From: Sulfopaludibacter sp035606355 | GTDB taxonomy: Bacteria; Acidobacteriota; Terriglobia; Bryobacterales; Bryobacteraceae | NCBI GenBank assembly: GCA_035606355.1 | Contig: DATNFO010000067.1 | Span: 77,421-141,420, forward strand | Reading direction: 5' to 3' | DNA length: 64,000 nucleotides | Shown here: one piece after another, positions 1 through 8,117 of the stretch | Layout of the letters: the number at the start of each line of letters is the position of its first letter | How positions within the stretch are numbered: position 1 is the first letter of the stretch | Translations under genes and position numbers: made by a program | Notes under the pieces: model-generated | Told to the model about the DNA's origin: nothing | The model's database searches: none | What the model saw: only the letters and a program-made list of their open reading frames with translations

Positions 1-1006
1 GCAGCCGCGATGCCATGGCGTACACACCCGCCGCGGCGAGAATCGCCACGAACGGCACAATGAAAACGAAATAGCGCTGGAACGTGGGATGCGCGCGCGC
101 GGCTTCGATGCTGAGTCCCAGTGACATCCACGCGCAGAGATAGAACTCCGCCTTCAGGCCGCGCGGCCACTCGCTGCGAAAATAGACGTGCGCGAGGCCC
201 GCCAGCGCGAGCAGCCCGATGACCACGGCCTGCCCGGAATCCACCCAGAGTGCGATCGTTTCCAGATCGTGCTGCGTCGTATCCGGCCAATACAGCGGAC
301 GCCACCTGGTATGGTATTCGACCAGGTTGAACCACGCCTGACGGGGACCTTGCGCCGCGAGCCATGCCACCGGCAGCCAAGGCACAAGCGCTGCGCCGCA
401 CATCGCGACCAGCTTGCTCCAGCGCTGTTTGGCTCCGCTCTGAAAAACCAGCCACAGCGCGAGTACGGGTCCGGCCGGCGCGGTCAACAGTGTGCATCCT
501 CCCGCAGCCCCAGCGCACAACCCCGCCGCGGCCGCGTGCCGTACCCCCGGCCGTTCTGCCGCGGAGACGGTTAGCCGGAATGCCGCCACACTGAGCAGGA
601 GTCCGGTGCCGTAAGCCTGCCCCAGCGGCCCATACTCAACGACCATCACGTTGAGGCCGGTCATCAGCCCCGCAGCGAGCGCTACGGGCCAGCGCCATCC
701 ATCGTCCGGCAGTCGCGTCTGTACAAAGCGCGCCGTCAGAAAAACGGCGCCCGCGATGAGCAACGCGCTGACTCCGTGCGATGCCCGCCATGTCTCGCCG
801 AAGACGCGCATCCAGCCGGCGTTCCACCATGCATTCAGCGGCGCCTGGGGAAAGCAGAAGTCGATCCACGGGCGCATCCCGCGCTTGATCAGTTGTGCGG
901 CAAGCATGTGGAAGCCCTCGTCGCCGGTCGCCGCCCAAGTCTGCGAGTACAAAAGGAGCGCGGCCACGTAGAGCGGAAAGAGAACGCGCCCGATTTTCGA
1001 GGTCAC
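1..1006 (-). CDS. GT-C type membrane glycosyltransferase (GT39/ArnT-like), 3' end outside window
   Basis: The frame is open from a GTG at 1004-1006 to the window edge (about 335 residues seen), with an in-frame TAG just upstream that fixes the start region. After the first membrane segment comes an acidic pair in the context TGDEGFHMLAAQL, then PWIDFCFPQAPLNAWWNAGW and several hydrophobic segments. This is the layout of GT-C enzymes such as PMT/ArnT, where acidic residues in the first periplasmic loop bind a polyprenyl-phosphate sugar donor. It probably transfers a sugar at the inner membrane; the acceptor is unknown. It starts 20 bp after the TIGR03435 gene upstream, so they may be co-transcribed. 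The membrane-protein call is firm; the exact family is inferred. Confidence 0.75.
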   Translation of the reverse strand, partial: MTSKIGRVLFPLYVAALLLYSQTWAATGDEGFHMLAAQLIKRGMRPWIDFCFPQAPLNAWWNAGWMRVFGETWRASHGVSALLIAGAVFLTARFVQTRLPDDGWRWPVALAAGLMTGLNVMVVEYGPLGQAYGTGLLLSVAAFRLTVSAAERPGVRHAAAAGLCAGAAGGCTLLTAPAGPVLALWLVFQSGAKQRWSKLVAMCGAALVPWLPVAWLAAQGPRQAWFNLVEYHTRWRPLYWPDTTQHDLETIALWVDSGQAVVIGLLALAGLAHVYFRSEWPRGLKAEFYLCAWMSLGLSIEAARAHPTFQRYFVFIVPFVAILAAAGVYAMASRL

Positions 1007-1026
1007 GATCCTATTCTATCGGGAGC

Positions 1027-1890
1027 TTAGTCCTTCGCTGGAGTCCGGTTGATCTTGTCGATCGCAAGCAAATCGGCCTTGCCTTTGCTGCGCTCCAGTT
1101 TGAGCCCGAGTTGCTGCTGGATTGCCGTTTCCAGAGTAGGACCCGCTGTTTCCGCGGCGGCGGCCATGCCCCCATCGCGGGGCGGCGGCGGAGGCGGTCC
1201 GATTCCGCCCATGTGGCTGAAATCGGGAGCGAACTCGAGGCTGAAATCGTAAATTCCACTGAGGCCGGTGCGATCCTCCACCTGTACGCCAAGCTGGTTC
1301 GCGAGCATATCGCATAACGCGTCCATCGCCTGGGAAACTACATCCAGCTTCATCTCGCCGTTCTCCATCATCATGCGCGCACCGGGTCCACGCATCTTTC
1401 CCGGCACGCCATTGGGAGAGCGCTGCGGAGGCGGAGGAGGATTGTTGGGGTCAATGGGCACCAGTGGCTTCGCAGCCGCGAACTTAGGTCCGCCCTTCGC
1501 AACCACCAGCACCATTACCGGCACTTCTTTGGTTTCATGATGCACCTTCATCCCGAATCGCTCCGCCAGCAGGCGCTGCAGCATCTGGCGGAATTCGTCT
1601 TGCGTGGCGCCCGGCGGAATCTTCGCGGTGAGATCGTACCGATCTCCGTCCAGCCACTCGGGCCCTGAGACCTGAAACGGCTTCAGGTTATAGGCGCGCG
1701 TAATTAATTGCTTGACACTGATGTTGGTTGCAGTGAATTGCGCCGGATCTCCGAAGCCCGGACCGCCCCTCATCATCGTCATCATGCGGCCAGGCTCCGG
1801 CGGCGGCGACGGCTTCAGAGAAGCAGCCTCAAAGGATGGTTGTGCCGCTGCGACCACAGCAAGAACCGGCAGGAGATAGGCGACCCTCAC
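1027..1890 (-). CDS. TIGR03435 (DUF3738) family secreted protein, copy 1
   Basis: About 287 residues: signal peptide (MRVAYLLPVLAVVAAAQ), then the TIGR03435 pattern. The pattern is an opening FEAASLKP, a segment with SGPEWLDGDRYDLTAKIP, LLAERFGMKVHHETKEVPVM, then VEDRTGLSGIYDFSLEF and an ending with LGLKLERSKGKADLLAIDKI. A Pro/Gly-rich linker and a repeated-Pro stretch lie in the second half. The family is known as a greatly expanded, functionally uncharacterised group in soil Acidobacteria. I chose the second of two in-frame GTG codons because it has AGGGG about 8 nt upstream; the longer form would start at 1908. It is first of a three-gene tandem array on this strand. Confidence 0.88.
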   Translation of the reverse strand: MRVAYLLPVLAVVAAAQPSFEAASLKPSPPPEPGRMMTMMRGGPGFGDPAQFTATNISVKQLITRAYNLKPFQVSGPEWLDGDRYDLTAKIPPGATQDEFRQMLQRLLAERFGMKVHHETKEVPVMVLVVAKGGPKFAAAKPLVPIDPNNPPPPPQRSPNGVPGKMRGPGARMMMENGEMKLDVVSQAMDALCDMLANQLGVQVEDRTGLSGIYDFSLEFAPDFSHMGGIGPPPPPPRDGGMAAAAETAGPTLETAIQQQLGLKLERSKGKADLLAIDKINRTPAKD

Positions 1891-1924
1891 GAATTCCCCT
1901 ACCCTCACTATACGCTGCGCCGCG

Positions 1925-2860
1925 TCAGTTCTCGACGGGAGTCTTGTCTACGCTGTCGATCACGAGCATGTCCGCGGGAGCCTTCTTGCGTTCCAGCTTG
2001 AGACCGAGTTGCGCCTGAACGGCGGCCTCGAGCGTCGGGGCGTTGGACTCACCGGCATCCGCGGCGGCTTCGTGTTCGCCGGAGAGCATCGCGCCCATCG
2101 GCATAAATTTCAATCCGCGCGCGTCCGGTGCGAATTCGAGCTTGAAATCGTAATTCGCGGTGAGGCCGGTTTAATCCACCACGGGGATGCCAAGCTGATT
2201 CGTCAGCATGTCGCAGAACGCTCCCATCGGCTGCCCGCTCACGTCCATCTGCATATGACCGTTGTTCATTGTCATGCGCGCGCCGCGGCCTCCGCCCGGG
2301 AACTTGATCGAGCCGTCGGGGTTTTTCGGCAGGCGCGTGGGGTCGAATGTGGGCGACGCCGCCGCACTGGCGCTCGGTCCGCCGTCCGGGGGCGGCGCGA
2401 TGGGCTGAGATTCCGTCAGCTTCGGCCCGTTCTTGCCTACCACCAGCGCCATTAACGGCATCTCTTTCGTCTCATGGTGCAGCTTCAAGTGGAATCGCTC
2501 GGCGAGCAGGTTTTGCAGCATCACGCGGAACTGCGCTTCAGTAGTGCCGGGCGGCACCTTCGCCGATATATTGAAGCGCTCCGTATCCATCCACGCGGGC
2601 CCTTCGATTTGATACGCCTTCACCTTGTACGCCATGGTGAGCACGTTTTTGATAGTTACATTCGTGTAAGTAAGCTGCGCAGGGTCGCCGCTGATCGGAC
2701 CACCGGACATGCGCACGAACAACATGCCGCCTTGCATCGGTTCCGCGGGCTTCACCGAAGCCACATCGAAAGTAAGGCTTTCCGTGCTCTGCGCATACGC
2801 TGCGCAGCAGCCTGCCGCAATGAGAACGAAAGAGAGTCTCCGCGTTTGTTCAGTTTTCAG
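1925..2860 (-). pseudogene. TIGR03435 family protein, copy 2, broken by an in-frame stop
   Basis: The reading frame encodes a full TIGR03435 protein but has a TAA at about 2172-2174, exactly where paralogues have Lys in V-D-K-T-G-L (here VVD-stop-TGLTANYDF). The frame is otherwise intact on both sides, ending with LGLKLERKKAPADMLVIDSV, so one base change broke it. The start is also poor. The signal-peptide-like segment (KTEQTRRLSFVLIAAGCC) is preceded by CTG at 2858-2860, overlapping the stop of copy 3, and the first in-frame GTG (2764) would lose the signal peptide. Read-through or a truncated product is possible but not indicated. Confidence 0.8.
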
Positions 2861-3779
2861 AGGGCGTCCTGTTGGCGCTATCCACCACGATGGTATCCAC
2901 GGGACCCTTGCCGCGCTCCAGTTTCAGGCCGAGTTGTTGAATCGCGTTCTCCAGCGTAGGGCCGGTGGGCTCGCCCGCATCCGCCGGAGCGCTACCGTCA
3001 TTACCGGAGGCCCTCATGGGTATCGGCATGCCGGTCATGCGGCTCATATCCGGCGTGTATTCCAGCTTGTAATCGTATTTCTTGGTAAGTCCCGTTTTGT
3101 CGATTACGGGCAGCCCCAATTGCCGGGTCAGCATATCCGCCAACTGCGACATGGTTCCGCTGCCGTCCATTGTGGCTTTGCCGTTCATGATCATCATGCG
3201 GTTGCCTCCGCCGGGCGGCAGGGCGCCGCGGCCAGGACCACCGGAGTTCGAAAATCGCACAGGTCCGCCGCCCGAGTTCGCTCCGCCGCCGAAATTTGCT
3301 CCGGGTGCGCTCGGGCCGCCGGCCGGCGTTTCATCGGGTTTCGATTCCGTCATCTTCGGACCGTTCTTGCCCACCACCAGCGACATCACCGGCAGATCTT
3401 TGGTTTCGTGATGAAGCTTCACGTCGAAACGCTCGGCGAGCAAACTCTGCAGCATCTCGCGGAACTGCGGCTCAGTAGTGCCGGGCGCAATTTTCGCGGT
3501 GATGTCGAAGCGCTCGGCGTTCAGCCAGTCCGGTCCCGTCACCTGGTAGGCCTTGACGTTGTACGCGACCGTCAGCACGTCGCGGATGGTGACATTCGTG
3601 TAGGTCAACTGCGCCGGGTCGCCGTGACCGGGTCCACCTGCCATGCGCACTGCGAGAAGTCCATTTTGCGGCGGCGCCGCATGCTTGACGACGGCGACTT
3701 CAAAGGTAGGGCGCTCGTCCGCTTGCGCGGCGCAGCATCCCAGCATGAGCACACCGATTGCGATAGCGTGTCGCTTCAT
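2850..3779 (-). CDS. TIGR03435 family secreted protein, copy 3
   Basis: A 309-residue protein starting at ATG 3777-3779 with AGGAG about 9 nt upstream. The signal peptide is MKRHAIAIGVLMLGCCAAQA. The mature part has FEVAVVKHAAPP, YNVKAYQVTGPDWLNAERFD, LLAERFDVKLHHETKDLPVM, a long Gly/Asn/Pro-rich linker, VIDKTGLTKKYDYKLEY, and an ending with LGLKLERGKGPVDTIVVD. This copy keeps the Lys codon that is a stop in copy 2. An upstream extension of the frame to 4205 overlaps the next gene and is not coding. It is the best expressed-looking member of the tandem array. Confidence 0.9.
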   Translation of the reverse strand: MKRHAIAIGVLMLGCCAAQADERPTFEVAVVKHAAPPQNGLLAVRMAGGPGHGDPAQLTYTNVTIRDVLTVAYNVKAYQVTGPDWLNAERFDITAKIAPGTTEPQFREMLQSLLAERFDVKLHHETKDLPVMSLVVGKNGPKMTESKPDETPAGGPSAPGANFGGGANSGGGPVRFSNSGGPGRGALPPGGGNRMMIMNGKATMDGSGTMSQLADMLTRQLGLPVIDKTGLTKKYDYKLEYTPDMSRMTGMPIPMRASGNDGSAPADAGEPTGPTLENAIQQLGLKLERGKGPVDTIVVDSANRTPSEN

Positions 3780-3859
3780 TCCGAAACTGCTCCTGTTCGT
3801 ATTGTCATTAGACCCAGTAAACGGGAAAACGTTTGGCGGGCGGATTTTGTGACAGCAAA

Positions 3860-4666
3860 TTAGCGCTGAATGACGGTAACGGTTGATTGTACGTCGAATT
3901 TCTGGAAATTGCCGCTGACGTACTCGGTTCGTTTCCACGGCCGCGCGACCCCGCCGGCCTGCCGCCAGATGTCGATGGTGAAAGACGCCTGGCACCACAC
4001 TTCGGGCGCAATTTTCGTATACTCCACCTGAATCGTCGAGCCGGGTTGAGCGAAGTGAATGCCCGGCCCGGAAACGGTGAACAGAACGCGCACCGGCAGC
4101 ATGTCCTGTTGATCGATCCACAATTTGCGCCGGAAGCTCAGGAGTTCGAATTCGTGAGGACTCTTCGGCGTGTAGCCGGTGCGCGGCTCCGACTCCACAA
4201 GCCACGTCTTGCGGCCGCCGATCTCCGCTTCGCCTGCAATCCGATTCTCATACAGCGTCAGCAGTTCCTCGTTGGAGCCGAGGTCGATGGTTTGATCGCC
4301 CATCACGAGTTGTCCGCCTCCTGGAGCGCGTGCCATTTTCCGGCGGCGCTCTTCCGCGGTTTGACGTGCGATCTGTTCGATGGCGGCGCGCTCTTTCGGC
4401 GGCAGAGGCTTGCCATTTCGCGCTACCAACTTGCGGAACGGCAAGCCTTCCAGAAACACGATGTCGCGCGTCTCGGTGTAGTCCGTCTTGAGCTTTCCGT
4501 TTTTCCCGTAGGTGTAGTGCGTGGACTGTTCCACGTATGTGTAAGGTTGAATCCGGTCCTGATTCAGCTTCTGCGCGTCGAGAAGGCGTTGAATCAGCCG
4601 GTTGGCGTCGGCTTCGGCGTGCAGCACGGTCGCAACAAGCAGCGGAAGAAGAAGCCTCCAACCCAT
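3860..4666 (-). CDS. Secreted protein of unknown function
   Basis: About 268 residues from an N-terminus MGWRLLLPLLVATVLHAEADA that reads as a signal peptide. The body is rich in alternating polar/hydrophobic stretches that suggest beta sheet (YTYVEQSTHYTYGKNGKLK, ETRDIVFLEGLPFRKLVARN) with a charged helix (KERAAIEQIARQTAEERRRKM). The style recalls LolA/outer-membrane lipoprotein carrier folds, but I cannot support that assignment. No Shine-Dalgarno is clear; an alternative ATG at 4721-4723 adds 19 residues that do not look like a signal peptide. It diverges from the glycine-zipper gene, whose start lies inside this longer form. Confidence 0.75.
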   Translation of the reverse strand: MGWRLLLPLLVATVLHAEADANRLIQRLLDAQKLNQDRIQPYTYVEQSTHYTYGKNGKLKTDYTETRDIVFLEGLPFRKLVARNGKPLPPKERAAIEQIARQTAEERRRKMARAPGGGQLVMGDQTIDLGSNEELLTLYENRIAGEAEIGGRKTWLVESEPRTGYTPKSPHEFELLSFRRKLWIDQQDMLPVRVLFTVSGPGIHFAQPGSTIQVEYTKIAPEVWCQASFTIDIWRQAGGVARPWKRTEYVSGNFQKFDVQSTVTVIQR

Positions 4667-4706
4667 TTGGCACCATGGTTGCAAGTTCTCAGGCGGGAGG
4701 CAACCG

Positions 4707-5003
4707 ATGAAGAAACAAATCATGACTGCCGCACTTTCGCTGGGGATGCTGTTTGGGACTGCGCTTCCCGGAACTGCTGCCGTCGCGCGCCATCATTACA
4801 GCCGGTCGCATTACAGCCGGTCGCATTACATCCGGCACCGCCGGCATATGAAGACGTTGAAGAGGGTGGGCATCGGAACGGCGGGCGGAGCGGTAGCCGG
4901 AGCGCTCATCGGCGGCGGACCGGGAGCAGTGGTCGGCGGCGTCGCAGGAGCGGGAGCAGGCGCACTCTACGATCGTCACGAAAAACACCACGGCCATAAT
5001 TAG
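4707..5003 (+). CDS. Small secreted glycine-zipper protein
   Basis: 98 residues from ATG 4707 with GGGAGG 6 nt upstream; the longer frame from 4602 overlaps a divergent gene and is rejected. A signal peptide (MKKQIMTAALSLGMLFG...) is followed by a basic His/Tyr/Arg segment encoded by a 15-bp tandem repeat (unit cattacagccggtcg, giving HYSRS twice and then HYIRH). A glycine zipper then follows (GTAGGAVAGALIGGGPGAV, then GAGAGALYD) and a His-rich tail. Glycine-zipper segments of this kind are found in envelope-associated proteins. The function is unknown. Confidence 0.75.
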   Translation: MKKQIMTAALSLGMLFGTALPGTAAVARHHYSRSHYSRSHYIRHRRHMKTLKRVGIGTAGGAVAGALIGGGPGAVVGGVAGAGAGALYDRHEKHHGHN

Positions 5004-5022
5004 TCGCCAAGCCTCGAAACCA

Positions 5023-5109
5023 GTCGCACTTCGTGCGACCCGACAGGAAGGATTCCTGTCGGCACTGTGGCGACAGGAATCTTTCCTGTTGCGGCGAGCG
5101 CAGCTCGCC
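5023..5109. repeat. Modular hairpin repeat element, copy 1
   Basis: Four adjacent inverted repeats: GTCGCAC/GTGCGAC (5023-5039), CCGACAGGAA/TTCCTGTCGG (5040-5062, perfect), GCGACAGGAA with a matching TTCCTGTTGC arm (5070-5092, one mismatch), and GGCGAGC/GCTCGCC (5093-5109). The two central hairpins recur near 46940, 55630 and, singly, 56740. It lies between the glycine-zipper gene and the M19 peptidase. Confidence 0.8.
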
Positions 5110-5151
5110 TGACGGCCGCCGGACCATAACGCGGGTGGTAAACTCTGTCGA

Positions 5152-6285
5152 ATGCAGACCACCCGCCGCGGCGCACTGGCGACTCTCGCAGCCGCACCCT
5201 TCATCAACCTCAATCGATACGCACTCGCCGCTCCGCAGCACACCGAGGTCTCCTCGCGCGCCATCACACTGGTCAAAGAGTCGCTGGTCATCGACATGTT
5301 GGACCAGTTCCTCTACCGCCTCGACATGCAGGATAAGCTCCGCCGCTGGATGACCCAACCTGGCGCTTTCACGGCCGTCGACATTCAACGCTTCAAAGAC
5401 AGCGGGATCAACGCCATCAGTTTCGGCGACGCCGCCGCGGATTACGACTCCGGCATCAAACTCTTCGCCGATTGGAACGCCTTCCTCGCCATGTATCCGG
5501 ATTGGCTGCTGCGCATCTCCACCTCAGGCGATCTCGCGCGAGTCAAATCGAGCGGGCGCTACGGCATCATTCTCGGATTGCAGAATTCCACTCACTTCCG
5601 CCGCGTCGAGGATGTAGACACGTTCTACGGACTTGGCCAGCGTTCCGGCCAAGTGACCTATAATTTTCGCAACCTGCTGGGCAACGGCGCCTTCGAGCCG
5701 CACGACGAAGGGCTCAGCGATTTCGGCGCGCGCATCGTGGAACGCATGAACCAGGTCAACATGGCCGTCGATTGCGGGCACGTTGGCGACCACACCATGG
5801 CCGACACGTTCGACGTCTCGAAAAAGCCCGTCATTATTTCGCACGGCAACTGCCGCGCACTGAATCCCGGATATCTGCGCTGCGTCCCCGATGAGAATAT
5901 TAAAAAGATGGCGGCCAAAGGCGGCGTGATGGGTATCAACTTCATCAGCTTCATGGTCAAACCCACCGAACCCACGACGGTTGACGACGTCATTGACCAC
6001 ATCGATCATGTCCGCGACCTGGTGGGCATCGAGCACGCCGGCATCGGCAGCGATTTCGGCATCGAATCGAATGACTTCATGCCGGCCGATGCGCTGCGCC
6101 GCGTGCTCGAAGGCGCGGACAAGCGGTATAAGGTCCATCATCGCGAGGCCGTCGGGGATCTCGCGGGCGACCATCGCACTTTCATCCTCACCGAAGCGCT
6201 GATCCGCCGCAAATACACGGATGCGCAGATTCGCCTGATCCTCGGCGAAAACTGGAAGCGGGTGCTCACAGAGATCTGGGGCTAA
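5152..6285 (+). CDS. M19-family membrane dipeptidase-like protein (Tat-type signal)
   Basis: 377 residues. The N-terminus MQTTRRGALATLAAAPF is twin-arginine-like, so the protein is probably exported folded. The body fits the renal dipeptidase (M19) TIM barrel: VDCGHVGDHTMADTF, KKPVIISHGNCRAL and HAGIGSDFGI match the His/His/Asp part of the binuclear zinc site. The first metal motif (usually D-x-H-x-D) reads VIDMLDQF, and the usual Glu motif reads ILGLQNSTHF, so three canonical ligands appear changed. It may be a divergent subfamily or a non-canonical hydrolase. The peptidase S10 gene follows on the same strand. Confidence 0.82.
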   Translation: MQTTRRGALATLAAAPFINLNRYALAAPQHTEVSSRAITLVKESLVIDMLDQFLYRLDMQDKLRRWMTQPGAFTAVDIQRFKDSGINAISFGDAAADYDSGIKLFADWNAFLAMYPDWLLRISTSGDLARVKSSGRYGIILGLQNSTHFRRVEDVDTFYGLGQRSGQVTYNFRNLLGNGAFEPHDEGLSDFGARIVERMNQVNMAVDCGHVGDHTMADTFDVSKKPVIISHGNCRALNPGYLRCVPDENIKKMAAKGGVMGINFISFMVKPTEPTTVDDVIDHIDHVRDLVGIEHAGIGSDFGIESNDFMPADALRRVLEGADKRYKVHHREAVGDLAGDHRTFILTEALIRRKYTDAQIRLILGENWKRVLTEIWG

Positions 6286-6336
6286 GGGCGACCGTTCCAA
6301 CACTGGCAACGGCCGTTTTGGACTATCATTTACCAC

Positions 6337-8004
6337 ATGCTCTTCAAGATATTTCGCGGAGAAGCCGCGGCCCTGGCGCCGCTCGTGCTTTTCGCCATGA
6401 TTCAGCCGGCCGCGCACTCACAGGCCAGGCAGGGACGCGGCCAGGAAGTCCCCCCGCAGACCCAGCAACAAACTCAGCCGCAAACTCAGCCGCAGGGTTC
6501 GGAAACCATTGCGAATCGCCCCCAGGCACAGCCCGCCGTGCAGACTCCGGCCGCTGCTACACGCGGTCGCGGCGGCCTCGCAGGCCCCGGGCCTGCGCTG
6601 GGCGGCGAAGTGGATGAGACACCCGTGGTCACCCACCACTCCATCAATCTCGGCGGCAAGACTCTGAATTACACCGCCACCGTCGCGCAGATGCCGCTGA
6701 AGAACGCCGCCGGCGATACTGAGGCGCATATCTTCTACATGGCCTACACTCTCGACGGGCAGGACCACTCCAAGCGGCCGCTCACCTTCTCCTTCAATGG
6801 CGGCCCGGGCTCCGCATCCATGTGGGTGCACATGGGCGGCTTCGGTCCGCGCAGCCCCAAACTGATGCCCAATGGCAGCATGCCGCCGCCGCCGTTCCAG
6901 ATGGTCGATAACCAGGACACCTGGCTGGATCAGACGGACCTTGTCTTCATCGACCCGGTCGGGACGGGCTACAGCCGCGCCAAAACCATCGAAGTAGCGC
7001 GCCGCATGAATGGCGTTCAGGGCGATATTCAATCCATCGGCGAATTCATGCGCCTGTATGTCGCGCGCAATAGCCGCGAGCTTTCGCCCTTATTTATCGC
7101 GGGCGAAAGTTATGGCACGTTCCGTACCGCCGGCCTCGCAGGATATCTCATCGATCGCGGCATGGCTTTCAATGGCGTAGTGCTCATAGGGACGACTCTG
7201 AATCTGGAGACCATCTGGAGCCGGAGCGACGATCTGGTCTACGAGTTGGAATTTCCGACTTATGCGGCCGATGCCTGGTATCACAAGAAGGTATCCGCCG
7301 ACCTGCAGCGCAAGGACCTGAAGAGCTTCCTCAAAGATGCCGAAGCCTTCGCGCTCGGCGATTACGCAACTGCACTCGCCAAGGGCGACGAAATCTCTCC
7401 GGCCGAGAAGAAAGCGGCCATCGACAAAATCATTCGCTTTACAGGCTTGGACGCGCATTATCTCGATCAGACCAACCTGCGCTTCGACGTCTCCCACTTC
7501 GCGCGCGAGTTACTACGCGACAAAGGCCTGACCATCGGGCGTTATGACGGCCGCCTGACTGGAGCTTCCGGCCTGAATACCGGCGAAACCGCCGAGTACG
7601 ATCCGTCGAGCACGCTGATCACACCGCCGTTTACGGCTGTATTTACCAGCTACATCCGCAACGAACTGGGTTACAAGACGGATATGTATTATTATCCGAG
7701 CGGCGGAATCCAGCCGTGGGATTACGGCGTGCAGAACGGCTTCGGAGACACTACCAGCCTGCTGCGCAATGCCATGGTGAAGAATCCATACATGAAGGTG
7801 ATGATCGCGGCGGGTTACTACGACCTCGCGACTCCGTATTACGCCGTGGAGTATACCTTCAACCACATGGGCCTGCATCCGGAAATGCACAAACGAATCA
7901 CGTGGGATTTCTACCAGGCCGGACATATGCTCTACATCGATAGCGACCAGCACGCCAAGCTGAAGAAGGACTTCAGCGACTTCGTGCAAAGCGCCCTGCA
8001 ATAG
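6337..8004 (+). CDS. Secreted serine carboxypeptidase, peptidase S10 family
   Basis: 555 residues with a hydrophobic N-terminus and a low-complexity Gln/Thr/Pro linker (QTQQQTQPQTQPQ) before the catalytic domain. The oxyanion-hole region reads FNGGPGSASMW, the nucleophile motif is AGESYGTFR (Ser), and the likely Asp and His lie in GYYDLATPY and YQAGHMLY near the C-terminus, so the S10 triad is complete. The enzyme removes C-terminal residues from peptides, probably in the periplasm or outside the cell. It sits 51 bp after the M19 gene, and a peptide-scavenging role for the pair is plausible. Confidence 0.9.
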   Translation: MLFKIFRGEAAALAPLVLFAMIQPAAHSQARQGRGQEVPPQTQQQTQPQTQPQGSETIANRPQAQPAVQTPAAATRGRGGLAGPGPALGGEVDETPVVTHHSINLGGKTLNYTATVAQMPLKNAAGDTEAHIFYMAYTLDGQDHSKRPLTFSFNGGPGSASMWVHMGGFGPRSPKLMPNGSMPPPPFQMVDNQDTWLDQTDLVFIDPVGTGYSRAKTIEVARRMNGVQGDIQSIGEFMRLYVARNSRELSPLFIAGESYGTFRTAGLAGYLIDRGMAFNGVVLIGTTLNLETIWSRSDDLVYELEFPTYAADAWYHKKVSADLQRKDLKSFLKDAEAFALGDYATALAKGDEISPAEKKAAIDKIIRFTGLDAHYLDQTNLRFDVSHFARELLRDKGLTIGRYDGRLTGASGLNTGETAEYDPSSTLITPPFTAVFTSYIRNELGYKTDMYYYPSGGIQPWDYGVQNGFGDTTSLLRNAMVKNPYMKVMIAAGYYDLATPYYAVEYTFNHMGLHPEMHKRITWDFYQAGHMLYIDSDQHAKLKKDFSDFVQSALQ

Positions 8005-8117
8005 CACGCCTGTGGGCGGCGGTATCTACTTCTTTGATATCTCCGCCCGCATTCCAGCATCCCGTTACCAAAATCGAGGCCGTGCGTATAAGCTAGCGGA
8101 GTACCGCCAGCAGACCT

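Noticed and set aside
2850..4205. Upstream extension of TIGR03435 copy 3 to 451 residues
   Set aside because: The added part overlaps the neighbouring gene and would bury the signal peptide; ATG 3777-3779 has its own ribosome site.
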